A stretch of 5,968 nucleotides of DNA. Source: Chloroflexi bacterium CG23_combo_of_CG06-09_8_20_14_all_45_10. Lineage in GTDB: Bacteria > Chloroflexota > Dehalococcoidia > GIF9 > AB-539-J10. The translations under genes and the position numbers were made by a program. Shown one piece after another: positions 1-5,838 of this stretch. Where the stretch lies: the NCBI GenBank assembly GCA_002772325.1, contig PCSL01000084.1:3296-9263 (forward strand), read 5' to 3'. The notes under the pieces are model-generated. The model searched no databases. It was not told the origin of the DNA and was given only the letters and a program-made list of their open reading frames with translations. Every line of letters starts with the position of its first letter. The first letter of the stretch is position 1.

Positions 1-28
1 TGCAAATTTATGCAAATGACTATACACC

Positions 29-733
29 CTAGACCCCGAGATAAGCCTCTTTGACATGCTCATCCCGGAGCAACTTCTCACCTGTGCCTTGAAGGGTAAT
101 CCGGCCAACTTCCAGAACATAAGCTCTGGTGCAGGCCTTTAAAGCATGGGCCACATTTTGCTCTACCAGTAAAATAGTGATGCCTTCACGGTTAATCTGC
201 TCAATAACCTTGAACACCTCATCCACCAGAAATGGCGCCAGCCCCAGAGAAGGCTCATCCATCATCATCAGCTTAGGGCACGCCATTATCCCTCTACCTA
301 CAGCCAGCATTTGCGACTCACCACCAGAAAGTGTCCCGGCCGCCTGCCAGGCTCTCTCTTTCAGTACGGGGAAAATAGTGAACACCCGCTCCATGGATTC
401 CTCTCGTCTCGCTTTTGCCTCTGGCATCAGGGAGCCCATGAGCAAATTCTCCTTAACCGTCATCTCAGGAAACAGCCTTCTCGCTTCAGGAACATGAGCA
501 ATGCCCAAACTAGCCATCTTATGAGCTGGCATTTTGCTGAGCTCCTGCCCCAGAAATTCGATATGCCCTTTCCTCGGTCGCAACAGTCCCGAGATGGTAT
601 TCAAGGTAGTAGTCTTACCGGCACCATTGGAGCCCAGCAAGGCAACGATTTCTCCCTCATTTACCTCAAAGGAGACATCCCATAATGCCTGCACATCTCC
701 ATAATAAACATCAATATCATTTACCTTTAGCAT
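29..733 (-). CDS. livF: Branched-chain amino acid type ABC transporter, ATP-binding protein LivF
   Basis: LivF is one of the two cytoplasmic ATPases that drive the LivHM channel. The 234-residue protein has the family's usual length. Visible motifs in order are Walker A GSNGAGKT (34-41), the LivF hallmark VPEARR (81-86), an ABC signature LSGGES (135-140), Walker B LMMMDE ending at E160, and the D-loop SLGL (162-165). The switch position reads VEQN (190-193), so glutamine stands where most ABC ATPases have histidine; this is normal for LivF. The ATG at 733 lies inside the end of livG (17-nt overlap) with a purine-rich GGGGGA Shine-Dalgarno site just upstream, which suggests translational coupling. 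It is the last gene of the operon, with stop TAG at 29-31. Only 28 bases follow and no terminator is visible. The family assignment is secure; the substrate is not. Confidence 0.95.
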   Translation of the reverse strand: MLKVNDIDVYYGDVQALWDVSFEVNEGEIVALLGSNGAGKTTTLNTISGLLRPRKGHIEFLGQELSKMPAHKMASLGIAHVPEARRLFPEMTVKENLLMGSLMPEAKARREESMERVFTIFPVLKERAWQAAGTLSGGESQMLAVGRGIMACPKLMMMDEPSLGLAPFLVDEVFKVIEQINREGITILLVEQNVAHALKACTRAYVLEVGRITLQGTGEKLLRDEHVKEAYLGV

Positions 734-1445
734 ATTCTTCCCCCAGATAAGCTTTAATCACTTCAGGATGACTGGCTATTTCCCTTGGGGTTCCCCGGGC
801 TATCTCCTTGCCAAAATTGATACACATCATTCTATCCGAAATGCCCATGATAAACTTCATCACATGCTCTACCACGAAGCAAGTTATCCCAGAATCTCGA
901 ATCTTCCTCACAATTGCCATGACTACCTCTATCTCCACAAGATTTAGCCCGGCCGCTGTCTCATCAAGTAGTATTAACTCAGGGTCTCCAGCCAGAGAGC
1001 GGGCTATCTCCATCCTTTTCTTATCGGCGATAGGCAAATCCTTGGCTGGCATATCCTTCCGAGGCATAAGCTCACAAAAATTTAAAATCTCCAAAGCTTT
1101 GTCCCTGGCTTTGGTAGCACTGTTCGTCCGCAGAAAAGCTCCCGCCATGACGTTCTCCAGGACAGTCATGCGCCTCAATGGCTTAACCACCTGAAAGGTC
1201 CGGCCAATACCTAGCCGGCAAATCTCGTGAGTGGACTTCCTCGTGATTGGTATCCCTTTGAAAATAATTTCTCCGCTATTTGCCGGATAGTAATTATTTA
1301 TGGCGTTAAAAAGCGTGGTCTTGCCCGAGCCATTGGGACCAATGAGTCCAAAAATCTCTCCTTGCTCTAGGCCCACAGTTATATCATTAACAGCCACCAA
1401 ACCGCCGAATTTCCTCACTACATGGTTGATATCCAAATAAGCCAT
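717..1445 (-). CDS. livG: Branched-chain amino acid type ABC transporter, ATP-binding protein LivG
   Basis: LivG is the second cytoplasmic ATPase of the importer and pairs with LivF. With the start chosen here it has 242 residues: Walker A GPNGSGKT (36-43), Q-loop GRTFQ (Q85), Walker B LILLDE (157-162) followed by TAAGLN, and switch histidine H194 in VVEH. The C-terminal ISDRMMCINFGKEIARGTP stretch is typical LivG. The signature is odd: at 138-143 it reads LPIADK, where E. coli LivG has LAYGQQ. The DE pair is also followed by T rather than the usual P. The frame stays open to an ATG at 1481, but the ATG at 1445 is preferred. GGAGG lies 8 nt before it, one base separates it from the livM stop, and the protein then begins MAYLDINHVV as the family does. 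The upstream ATGs at 1481 and 1463 lack a good ribosome site and would overlap livM. Confidence 0.93.
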   Translation of the reverse strand: MAYLDINHVVRKFGGLVAVNDITVGLEQGEIFGLIGPNGSGKTTLFNAINNYYPANSGEIIFKGIPITRKSTHEICRLGIGRTFQVVKPLRRMTVLENVMAGAFLRTNSATKARDKALEILNFCELMPRKDMPAKDLPIADKKRMEIARSLAGDPELILLDETAAGLNLVEIEVVMAIVRKIRDSGITCFVVEHVMKFIMGISDRMMCINFGKEIARGTPREIASHPEVIKAYLGEEYAKGK

Positions 1446-1446
1446 T

Positions 1447-2418
1447 TCATTCACCTCCGACATATACTGGCTTTTTACCACGGAAGGCTCGCTTTATCTT
1501 AGCCCAGTCGCCGATAATTCCATCGGGAAGAAACATGATTAGCAGACAGGCTATGACCATAAAGATCAAATAAGATATTGGCCCTACAGCGGCGCGTATT
1601 CCCTCGTTAAGAAGGACAAAAATGACTGCACCAAGAATAGGTCCCCCCAAGGTACCAGCTCCTCCCACCATAACCGCCAATATCATCATTATTGATATCC
1701 CTGCCAGACTGAATACCACCTCAGGATCAATGTAAGCCATATAATTCATGTAAACCGCTCCCGCCAGCCCGGTAAATAGGGCGCTGGGGATGAGGGCATA
1801 CATTTTATACCTGGTGGTGGGAATTCCCAGACCTTCAGCAGCATCCTGGTCTTCTCGGATGGAGACAAAGTAATAGCCATACTTAGAATGCATCAGGCGA
1901 TAAACGACATAAACAGATAAGGCCGCTATCACCAGGGCGATGTAGTAATAGGGTAATTTTTCAACACCAAAAGTGCGGGAGCTTACTATACCACATGCTC
2001 CACCAAGCACCGACACCCAGTTAGTGAATACTATACGAAATGTCTCACCTAAAGCCAGCATGGATAAGGCGAAATAAGGGCCACGCAGACGGAAAGTGAC
2101 CAGCCCAATGGGGATACCCGCAATGATGGCCAAAAGGGGGCCCGCTATCATCCCCCACCAGGGTGATATACCCCAGTGAAGATAAAGCAGCCCCCCTCCA
2201 TAGGCACCCAGGCCAAAAAAGACACAATGCCCAAAGGAGACACAACCGGTGTATCCCCCGAGCAGGTTCCAGGCTGTGGCCATGGTTATCCACATCATCA
2301 TCAGGATGAGTAAATGCTGAAAATAACCACCCAAGAAGGGGGGAAAGGCTATGGCCACTATCCCCAAGATTGCCGGTAAAAACCAACTCTTTTTTGCCAT
2401 TGTTTTTATTTCTGCCAT
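1447..2418 (-). CDS. livM: Branched-chain amino acid type ABC transporter, permease LivM
   Basis: LivM is one of the two membrane subunits that form the translocation path. Its 323 residues are typical. Hydrophobic segments lie roughly at 12-30, 34-56, 60-80, 87-108, 114-135, 156-175, 207-228, 236-272 and 280-298. Family motifs include WNLLGGYTGCVSFGH (50-64), RLRGPYFALSMLALGE (110-125) and VGGAGTLGGP (251-260). The cytoplasmic segment SIREDQDAAEGLGIP (186-200) is the expected coupling loop that touches an ATPase subunit. The C-terminus is basic (KIKRAFRGKK). The ATG at 2418 follows livH by 3 nt. Its Shine-Dalgarno GGGAGG overlaps the last livH codons, so the two permeases are probably translationally coupled. 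A second Met at codon 7 is possible but has no comparable ribosome site. Confidence 0.95.
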   Translation of the reverse strand: MAEIKTMAKKSWFLPAILGIVAIAFPPFLGGYFQHLLILMMMWITMATAWNLLGGYTGCVSFGHCVFFGLGAYGGGLLYLHWGISPWWGMIAGPLLAIIAGIPIGLVTFRLRGPYFALSMLALGETFRIVFTNWVSVLGGACGIVSSRTFGVEKLPYYYIALVIAALSVYVVYRLMHSKYGYYFVSIREDQDAAEGLGIPTTRYKMYALIPSALFTGLAGAVYMNYMAYIDPEVVFSLAGISIMMILAVMVGGAGTLGGPILGAVIFVLLNEGIRAAVGPISYLIFMVIACLLIMFLPDGIIGDWAKIKRAFRGKKPVYVGGE

Positions 2419-2421
2419 GAC

Positions 2422-3297
2422 TTACCTCCCAATTACCTTTTTCAGCCCACCTGGTAGGAACAAAAGCACTAACACAAAGATAATTAAGCCAACCACATCC
2501 CGGTATCCCGGCGACCAATAAGTAGCCCCAAAGGTCTCGGCAACACCTAAAAGCAAGCCACCGGAAAGAGCTCCCACAGTGCTCCCCATGCCTCCAAGTA
2601 TGGTGATGATAAAACATTTGGCAAGGTAAGGGTGCCAGACATCAGGATAGGTATAAAATATCGGTAGAAGCATAGCTCCCCCAGCAGCAGCCAGAGCCGT
2701 GCCTAAAGCAAAGGTAAAATTGGTGATCCGCTTGGCATCAACTCCCATATATGTGGCCGCATCCCTATCCTGAGCTGTGGCTATAACCGAGCGGCCTAAA
2801 TCAGTCCTGGTAAGCAGGATATGTAGCGCAGCAACAAAAGCCATAGCAATGATAAAACCAACTAAATAAGGTTGGCTGATTGACATGCCGCCAAGGTAAA
2901 AGCACCTGGCAGAGAACGGTGTATAGGCACACTGATAGTTAGAAGTAAATATGAGCCTGATGATTTCGGTGATACCCAGACCAAGAGCCAAAGTCAGCAG
3001 GACCTGACTCTCAGGCAAGATAGTTTCCACCCCAAAAACTCTTTCAATGGAGTATTTTTGAAGCAACCAACCAATGCCAAAGAGGATAATCATGGCTGGA
3101 ATCATACCCAGATATGGATGCAGCCCAAAAGATTTGAACAGAGCAAGGCAGACATACATCCCCACCATCATCAAGGCTCCGTGAGCCAGGTTGATGATTT
3201 TCATCACCCCCATTATCAGGGTCATGCCAACGGCAATAACAGCATAAATACCTCCAATTAATATGCCAGTAACGAATGTCTGACCAAATAAAGCCAT
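2422..3297 (-). CDS. livH: Branched-chain amino acid type ABC transporter, permease LivH
   Basis: LivH is the partner membrane subunit of LivM. It has 291 residues and is hydrophobic throughout. Family motifs are GGIYAVIAVGMTLIMGVMKIINLAHG (the N-terminal pair of helices, ending near 40), GLGITEIIRLIF (106-117), the coupling-loop region TAQDRDAATYMGVD (174-187), and ILGGMGSTVGALSGGLLLG (233-251). It ends with LFLPGGL. The ATG at 3297 gives a standard N-terminus. Unlike its neighbours it has no good Shine-Dalgarno site: the 20 bases upstream are AT-rich (AATTAAG twice). A perfect stem-loop lies 20 nt before the start, so its translation is probably weaker than that of livK. It is separated from livK by 55 nt and from livM by 3 nt. 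Confidence 0.95.
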   Translation of the reverse strand: MALFGQTFVTGILIGGIYAVIAVGMTLIMGVMKIINLAHGALMMVGMYVCLALFKSFGLHPYLGMIPAMIILFGIGWLLQKYSIERVFGVETILPESQVLLTLALGLGITEIIRLIFTSNYQCAYTPFSARCFYLGGMSISQPYLVGFIIAMAFVAALHILLTRTDLGRSVIATAQDRDAATYMGVDAKRITNFTFALGTALAAAGGAMLLPIFYTYPDVWHPYLAKCFIITILGGMGSTVGALSGGLLLGVAETFGATYWSPGYRDVVGLIIFVLVLLFLPGGLKKVIGR

Positions 3298-3317
3298 CTT
3301 AATTTAGCTTAATTCAT

Positions 3318-3348
3318 GAAAGGGGGGTATTCTTCATACCCCCCTTTC
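3318..3348 (-). promoter_or_regulatory. Strong stem-loop between livK and livH
   Basis: The livK-livH gap contains a perfect 13-bp inverted repeat (3318-3330 with 3336-3348) around a 5-nt loop. The stem includes six consecutive G-C pairs. On the transcribed strand it starts 4 nt after the livK stop codon and is followed by ATGAATTAAGC, with no run of U, so a full intrinsic terminator is unlikely. Such hairpins after binding-protein genes are known to protect the upstream mRNA or cause partial termination. Either would give more LivK than membrane and ATPase subunits. The hairpin is seen directly; its role is inferred. Confidence 0.75.
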
Positions 3349-3352
3349 TCTA

Positions 3353-4669
3353 TCACCTTTCCTCGTACTTGGGAACTGGGAAGACATAATCAGCCGTTTT
3401 TCCCTCTAGAGGCCAGATAATCTCTTGCTTCATGTTTAGCCACTGCACAATATAGGTTAAGGGCAAGCCCTGGTTGTAGTAATGGTGCCCCATGTCATCA
3501 GTCCACTCCTTATGTTCTATCAAACCCATGGTTGTCATCAGCTTTGTCTCCTCAAGAGCCGCTTTGATGTTCTCCCGGTTAATGGGCTTCCCAGCAGCAT
3601 CAACCCTCAGCAGAGCATCCAGAGCTATTTGCCAGGCAGCAAAACCCTGGGATCCATGGTAATCAGGCTCTGCATTATAGGTCTCCAGGTAGGCATCGTA
3701 ATATTCCTGGTTAGTCCACTTCACACCAGCTATCTCGCCTTTCCAAGCAGGTATTCGGCTCCAGTTTGCCGTGCTCATTGTGTAGTTAACGTTCTCACCA
3801 GCCAACTTCAGGAACTCAGGCATGGTGTAGCCTCCGGCCTGACCCATATAACATAAAACATTGACCCTGAGCTCGGCCGCCTGCCGGGCAAGCAGTCCGG
3901 CATCCATAAGATAGGAAACAGCCACAATCATGTCTGGCTTAGCTGCCTTTACCGCCGTCAGCATAGGCTTAAAGTCCGTGGCCGTGGAATCATATGGACT
4001 GTCATAGACAAGCTCAATGCCTCTCTTCTCAAAGCCAGGGCGGAGACCCTTTGCCGAGCTAGTGCCCCAGTCAGTCATCTCATAAAACAGGGCTACCTTC
4101 TTCACCCCCCCAGGAATGAGCACTTCGTCGACAAAACTCCACATGGCATCGGCATAGTGGGATGCCGGGACTCTAGCGCCGGAGAATACCCATTCATAGT
4201 TTGCCATAGTAATGTCATCTTTTGAGGCGTTTACCAGTATGTGAGGAACCTTGAGGTCGTTAGCCGCCGCAGCCTGGGTCACACCACAGGCGCTGGAATA
4301 ACCTCCGATTATCAGATCCACTTTATCCAGGGTAGCCAACTTCTCCTCAGCCGATTTGGCAATTGACGGGTCTCCTCGGTTGTCCTCAACGATGAATGCG
4401 ATTGGCCTACCACCTATTTCCGTAACACCAAACTTAGCACGTGCTATCTCTAGCGAGTTCCGGTCTATTACTCCAAACGAGGCTTTGGGTCCCGTCAATG
4501 AGAGGTTAATGCCAATCTTGATAGGACCTGCTGGCGGTGGAGGAACTACCGGCGGCGCCACTGGTGGAGCCACTGGCGGAGCAGCCTCTGGCACACAGCC
4601 AGGTAAAGCAAATGCCGCTACTAACACCACAGCCAATCCCAAAACTAACCCTAACTTAACCTTCTTCAT
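3353..4669 (-). CDS. livK: Branched-chain amino acid type ABC transporter, substrate-binding lipoprotein LivK
   Basis: This is the extracytoplasmic ligand-binding subunit. Residues 1-24 form a lipoprotein signal peptide (MKKVK, then a hydrophobic core) with lipobox LPGC, so Cys25 should be lipidated and anchor the protein to the outer membrane face. A proline-rich linker (about 26-49, repeats of APPV) follows. The type I periplasmic-binding fold (Peripla_BP_6) then runs from about residue 50 (IKIGINLSLTGPKASFG) to the end at 438. Recognisable pieces are IVEDNRGDPSIA (93-104), GGYSSACGVTQAAAAND (122-138), the lobe-crossing region near 195-230 with YDSTATDF (226-233), and GFAAWQIALDALLRV (342-356). 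The SSA motif sits where family members bind the ligand carboxylate and amino groups. The start has an ideal AGGAGG site 5 nt upstream. It is the first gene of the operon. The ligand is unknown; amino acids, amides or aromatic acids are all handled by relatives. Confidence 0.93.
   Translation of the reverse strand: MKKVKLGLVLGLAVVLVAAFALPGCVPEAAPPVAPPVAPPVVPPPPAGPIKIGINLSLTGPKASFGVIDRNSLEIARAKFGVTEIGGRPIAFIVEDNRGDPSIAKSAEEKLATLDKVDLIIGGYSSACGVTQAAAANDLKVPHILVNASKDDITMANYEWVFSGARVPASHYADAMWSFVDEVLIPGGVKKVALFYEMTDWGTSSAKGLRPGFEKRGIELVYDSPYDSTATDFKPMLTAVKAAKPDMIVAVSYLMDAGLLARQAAELRVNVLCYMGQAGGYTMPEFLKLAGENVNYTMSTANWSRIPAWKGEIAGVKWTNQEYYDAYLETYNAEPDYHGSQGFAAWQIALDALLRVDAAGKPINRENIKAALEETKLMTTMGLIEHKEWTDDMGHHYYNQGLPLTYIVQWLNMKQEIIWPLEGKTADYVFPVPKYEER
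4551..4586 (-). repeat. 12-bp tandem repeat encoding the LivK proline-rich linker
   Basis: Three 12-bp units lie head to tail at 4551-4562, 4563-4574 and 4575-4586, similar to GGNGGNGCCACT on the plus strand. The first two are close copies and the third is more diverged. They encode the PPVA/APPV repeats just after the lipidated cysteine. Unit number is likely to vary between strains by slippage, which would change tether length without shifting the frame. Confidence 0.7.
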
Positions 4670-4697
4670 TTTTACCTCCTTTTACTTTATTCCTGAT

Positions 4698-4713
4698 TTA
4701 GCATCTTAGCATC
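4698..4713. repeat. 8-bp perfect tandem duplication
   Basis: TTAGCATC occurs twice without a gap, at 4698-4705 and 4706-4713. On the minus strand this reads GATGCTAA twice, and the first copy supplies the TAA stop of the possible small ORF. It is probably a slippage product; no function is evident. Confidence 0.6.
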
Positions 4714-4798
4714 CCGAACTATCTACATCCATAGGCACCACCTCCTTTGCCACTTTACTAGGCTGTTTAATTTTGATTCCCCGTTCAATTTCAGCCAT
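4706..4798 (-). CDS. Possible 30-codon small ORF upstream of livK
   Basis: I do not recognise this product. In the livK leader an ATG at 4798 opens 30 codons, beginning MAEIERGIKI and ending VPMDVDSSGC, with TAA at 4706-4708. An in-frame TGA lies five codons upstream, so it is not the tail of a longer gene. The first ATG has no clear Shine-Dalgarno site. An in-frame internal ATG at 4732 has a near-perfect AAAGGAGGTGG ending 5 nt before it (core GGAGG 8 nt away) and would give an 8-residue peptide, MDVDSSGC. The stop lies 36 nt before livK. Codons look like those of the neighbours. It contains three Ile and four Val, but no terminator hairpin follows, so classical attenuation is not supported. 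It could be a leader peptide, a small protein, or chance. Confidence 0.3.
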   Translation of the reverse strand: MAEIERGIKIKQPSKVAKEVVPMDVDSSGC

Positions 4799-4825
4799 CT
4801 CAGAGGTGTTTCACCCCCAAATTTC

Positions 4826-4896
4826 TGTAGTTGCCTGATTTATCAGGCCTGCCTGTGGCAGACAAGCACACTCGCCCAATAAATTGGGCAGCTACA
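4826..4896. repeat. BIME-like palindromic repeat: two inverted GTAG-hairpin units
   Basis: Unit A (plus strand, 4827-4848) is GTAG, TT, stem GCCTGAT, loop TT, stem ATCAGGC. Unit B (minus strand, 4895-4874) is GTAG, CT, stem GCCCAAT, loop TT, stem ATTGGGC. Both stems are perfect 7-bp pairs. The outer ends TGTAGTTGCC and GGCAGCTACA are inverted copies with one mismatch. The 25-nt spacer holds a third hairpin, CTGCC-TGT-GGCAG (4849-4861), so the strand can fold as a cloverleaf. A GTAG tetranucleotide at the foot of a hairpin is the known hallmark of REP sequences recognised by RAYT transposases, and a head-to-head pair is a BIME. It lies in the predicted 5' leader of livK. Confidence 0.75.
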
Positions 4897-4953
4897 TTTC
4901 TAAACACCCTCTACTTTCTCTTATTACCCTGAGCTAAACTTAACTAATCATAT

Positions 4954-4983
4954 ATAATATAGGCATCTAGAATAATTTGTCAA
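4954..4983 (-). promoter_or_regulatory. Candidate sigma70 promoter for the liv operon
   Basis: On the minus strand a perfect TTGACA (4983-4978) is followed after 16 bp by TATATT (4961-4956), or after 18 bp by TATTAT (4959-4954). Each -10 matches TATAAT at five of six positions. Transcription would start near 4949, giving livK a leader of about 280 nt that includes the palindromic repeat and the possible small ORF. No operator is evident. Confidence 0.5.
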
Positions 4984-5005
4984 TGCTTTGCCACCCATTT
5001 ATATA
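4977..5005 (+). promoter_or_regulatory. Candidate sigma70 promoter for cmk
   Basis: TTGTCA (4977-4982, five of six matches to TTGACA) is followed by 17 bp and then TATATA (5000-5005, four of six). TATAAC at 5002-5007 is an alternative at 19 bp. The start point would be near 5012, about 55 nt before the chosen cmk start. A perfect TATAAT at 4953-4958 on this strand has no usable -35 and is a weaker candidate. The -35 site overlaps that of the minus-strand liv promoter. Confidence 0.35.
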
Positions 5006-5057
5006 ACTACCTTCCAATAATTTTGCCTTGAGTCAGCTTGCCCCAGGATGATAAGAT

Positions 5058-5061
5058 AGGA
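5058..5061 (+). promoter_or_regulatory. Ribosome binding site deciding the cmk start
   Basis: AGGA lies 6 nt before the TTG at 5068, an ideal distance. The other in-frame TTG, at 5038, has no purine-rich site in front of it. This, together with the fit of the resulting N-terminus to the family, favours 5068. Confidence 0.6.
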
Positions 5062-5067
5062 AATAAT

Positions 5068-5736
5068 TTGAAATCGCTAATTGCCATAGATGGCCCGGTA
5101 GCAGTAGGCAAGAGCAGTGTGGGCTCGTTGCTAGCTAAAAAAATGAATTATTTTTTCTTCGATACTGGCCTTATGTATCGCGCCTTTACCTGGAAAGCAC
5201 TTAAATTTGGCATTCCGCCTACCAATGAAAAAGAGCTTTCTCAGCTAGCTGGTATAACTAAGTTTGATTTCGTTTCACACCAAGAAGGATATCTCTTCCC
5301 TCTTATTGATGGTGAAGATGTTTCTGCTGAGCTACTTCGCCCTGAGATAGAGGAGCAAGTTTCCTTGATATCGAAGGCGGCCGGGGTGCGCCAGGTGATG
5401 GTGTCAGAACAGCGGATGGCAGCCCGGCAAGGGAAAGTGATAATGGCGGGCAGAGACATTGGCACGGTGGTTTTACCCTGGGCAGAACTAAAGATTTTCT
5501 TGGTTGCTTCCGTCGAAGAGAGAGCTAATCGCAGGTATAAGGAATTGTTGGAGCGAGGAGGGAAGGTAGATTACGATGCTACCCTTGCTGACCTCAAGAG
5601 GCGCGATGACATTGATACCCACCGCACTATTTCACCACTTAAGCCTGCTGCCAATGCTATAATCATTGATACAGAAAAACTTAGCCTAAAGCAAGTTGTG
5701 GATAAAATATATGATTTGGCGGCCAAGCTTAGCTAG
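5068..5736 (+). CDS. cmk: Cytidylate kinase (CMP/dCMP kinase)
   Basis: Cmk phosphorylates CMP and dCMP to the diphosphates with ATP in cytoplasmic pyrimidine salvage. From a TTG start at 5068 it has 222 residues, the normal length for the bacterial enzyme. The N-terminus is M-K-S-L-I-A-I-D-G-P as in relatives; a TTG at 5038 would add ten uncharacteristic residues. The P-loop is GPVAVGKS (9-16). DTGLMYR (32-38) belongs to the nucleoside-monophosphate site, and GRDIGTVV (128-135) is a Cmk hallmark. R179, D183 and R186 in RRDDIDTHR match the CMP-binding Arg, Asp and Arg of E. coli Cmk. SPLKPA (189-194) and IIIDTE (198-203) complete the typical C-terminus. It is transcribed away from the liv operon and has no co-directional neighbour inside the window. 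No truncation is seen. Confidence 0.93.
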   Translation: MKSLIAIDGPVAVGKSSVGSLLAKKMNYFFFDTGLMYRAFTWKALKFGIPPTNEKELSQLAGITKFDFVSHQEGYLFPLIDGEDVSAELLRPEIEEQVSLISKAAGVRQVMVSEQRMAARQGKVIMAGRDIGTVVLPWAELKIFLVASVEERANRRYKELLERGGKVDYDATLADLKRRDDIDTHRTISPLKPAANAIIIDTEKLSLKQVVDKIYDLAAKLS

Positions 5737-5739
5737 TTA

Positions 5740-5828
5740 GAGATTGCTTCGCCGGAGCCTGCCCTGAGCGTCAAGAGATTCTTCGCTTCGCTCAGAATGA
5801 CAGGAAGCGAAGGGGCTCAGAATGAGGG
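5740..5828. repeat. Mosaic of the dispersed 'CHSERSEES' intergenic repeat
   Basis: The core at 5775-5802 (GAGATTCTTCGCTTCGCTC then AGAATGACA) reads CHSERSEES on the minus strand, a dispersed repeat widely mis-annotated as protein. It is preceded by a variant start, GAGATTGCTTCGCCGG (5740-5755), and followed by a partial copy, 5804-5825. GCTCAGAATGA occurs at 5790-5800 and again at 5815-5825. CTTCGCTTC (5781-5789) and GAAGCGAAG (5804-5812) form a 9-bp inverted repeat. It begins 4 nt after the cmk stop and might fold in the cmk 3' end, but there is no U-tract. Confidence 0.7.
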
Positions 5829-5838
5829 TGTTAAAAAT

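Larger units (their letters stand above)
4670..5067. other. Divergent intergenic region livK-cmk
   Basis: This stretch separates the liv operon from cmk. From livK outward it holds the livK ribosome site (4675-4679), an 8-bp tandem duplication, a possible 30-codon ORF, a small GGTG-TTT-CACC hairpin (4805-4815), the BIME-like repeat (4826-4896), an AT-rich segment, and overlapping candidate promoters for both directions (4954-5005). No longer gene, tRNA or recognised riboswitch is visible. Confidence 0.7.

Noticed and set aside
1..17. TGCAAAT repeated at 1-7 and 11-17
   Set aside because: It is a short AT-rich direct repeat at the window edge with no associated structure. It could be an operator, but nothing supports that.
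129..685. Plus-strand open frames opposite livF
   Set aside because: They are antisense to a clear livF gene, lack ribosome sites, and show no recognisable domain.
1446..1481. Longer livG start at 1481 adding 12 residues
   Set aside because: It would overlap livM and has no good Shine-Dalgarno site, whereas the ATG at 1445 has GGAGG at 8 nt and gives the family N-terminus.
2045..2617. Minus-strand open frame of 190 codons overlapping livM and livH
   Set aside because: It lies out of frame inside two strongly supported permease genes. Its product is rich in His, Trp and Cys and matches no family I recognise.
3318..3348. Intrinsic terminator ending the livK transcript
   Set aside because: The stem is strong, but the transcribed strand continues with ATGAATTAAGC rather than a U-run, and livHMGF have no other visible promoter.
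4826..4896. A tRNA-like cloverleaf
   Set aside because: The fold is cloverleaf-like, but there is no TTCGANNC T-arm, no 7-nt anticodon loop and no D-loop GG. The hairpins have 2-3 nt loops, which fits paired REP units rather than a tRNA.
4953..4958. Perfect TATAAT as the main cmk promoter -10
   Set aside because: The hexamer 17 bp upstream (TGAGCT) is a poor -35, and the TTGTCA/TATATA pair nearer to cmk is better placed.
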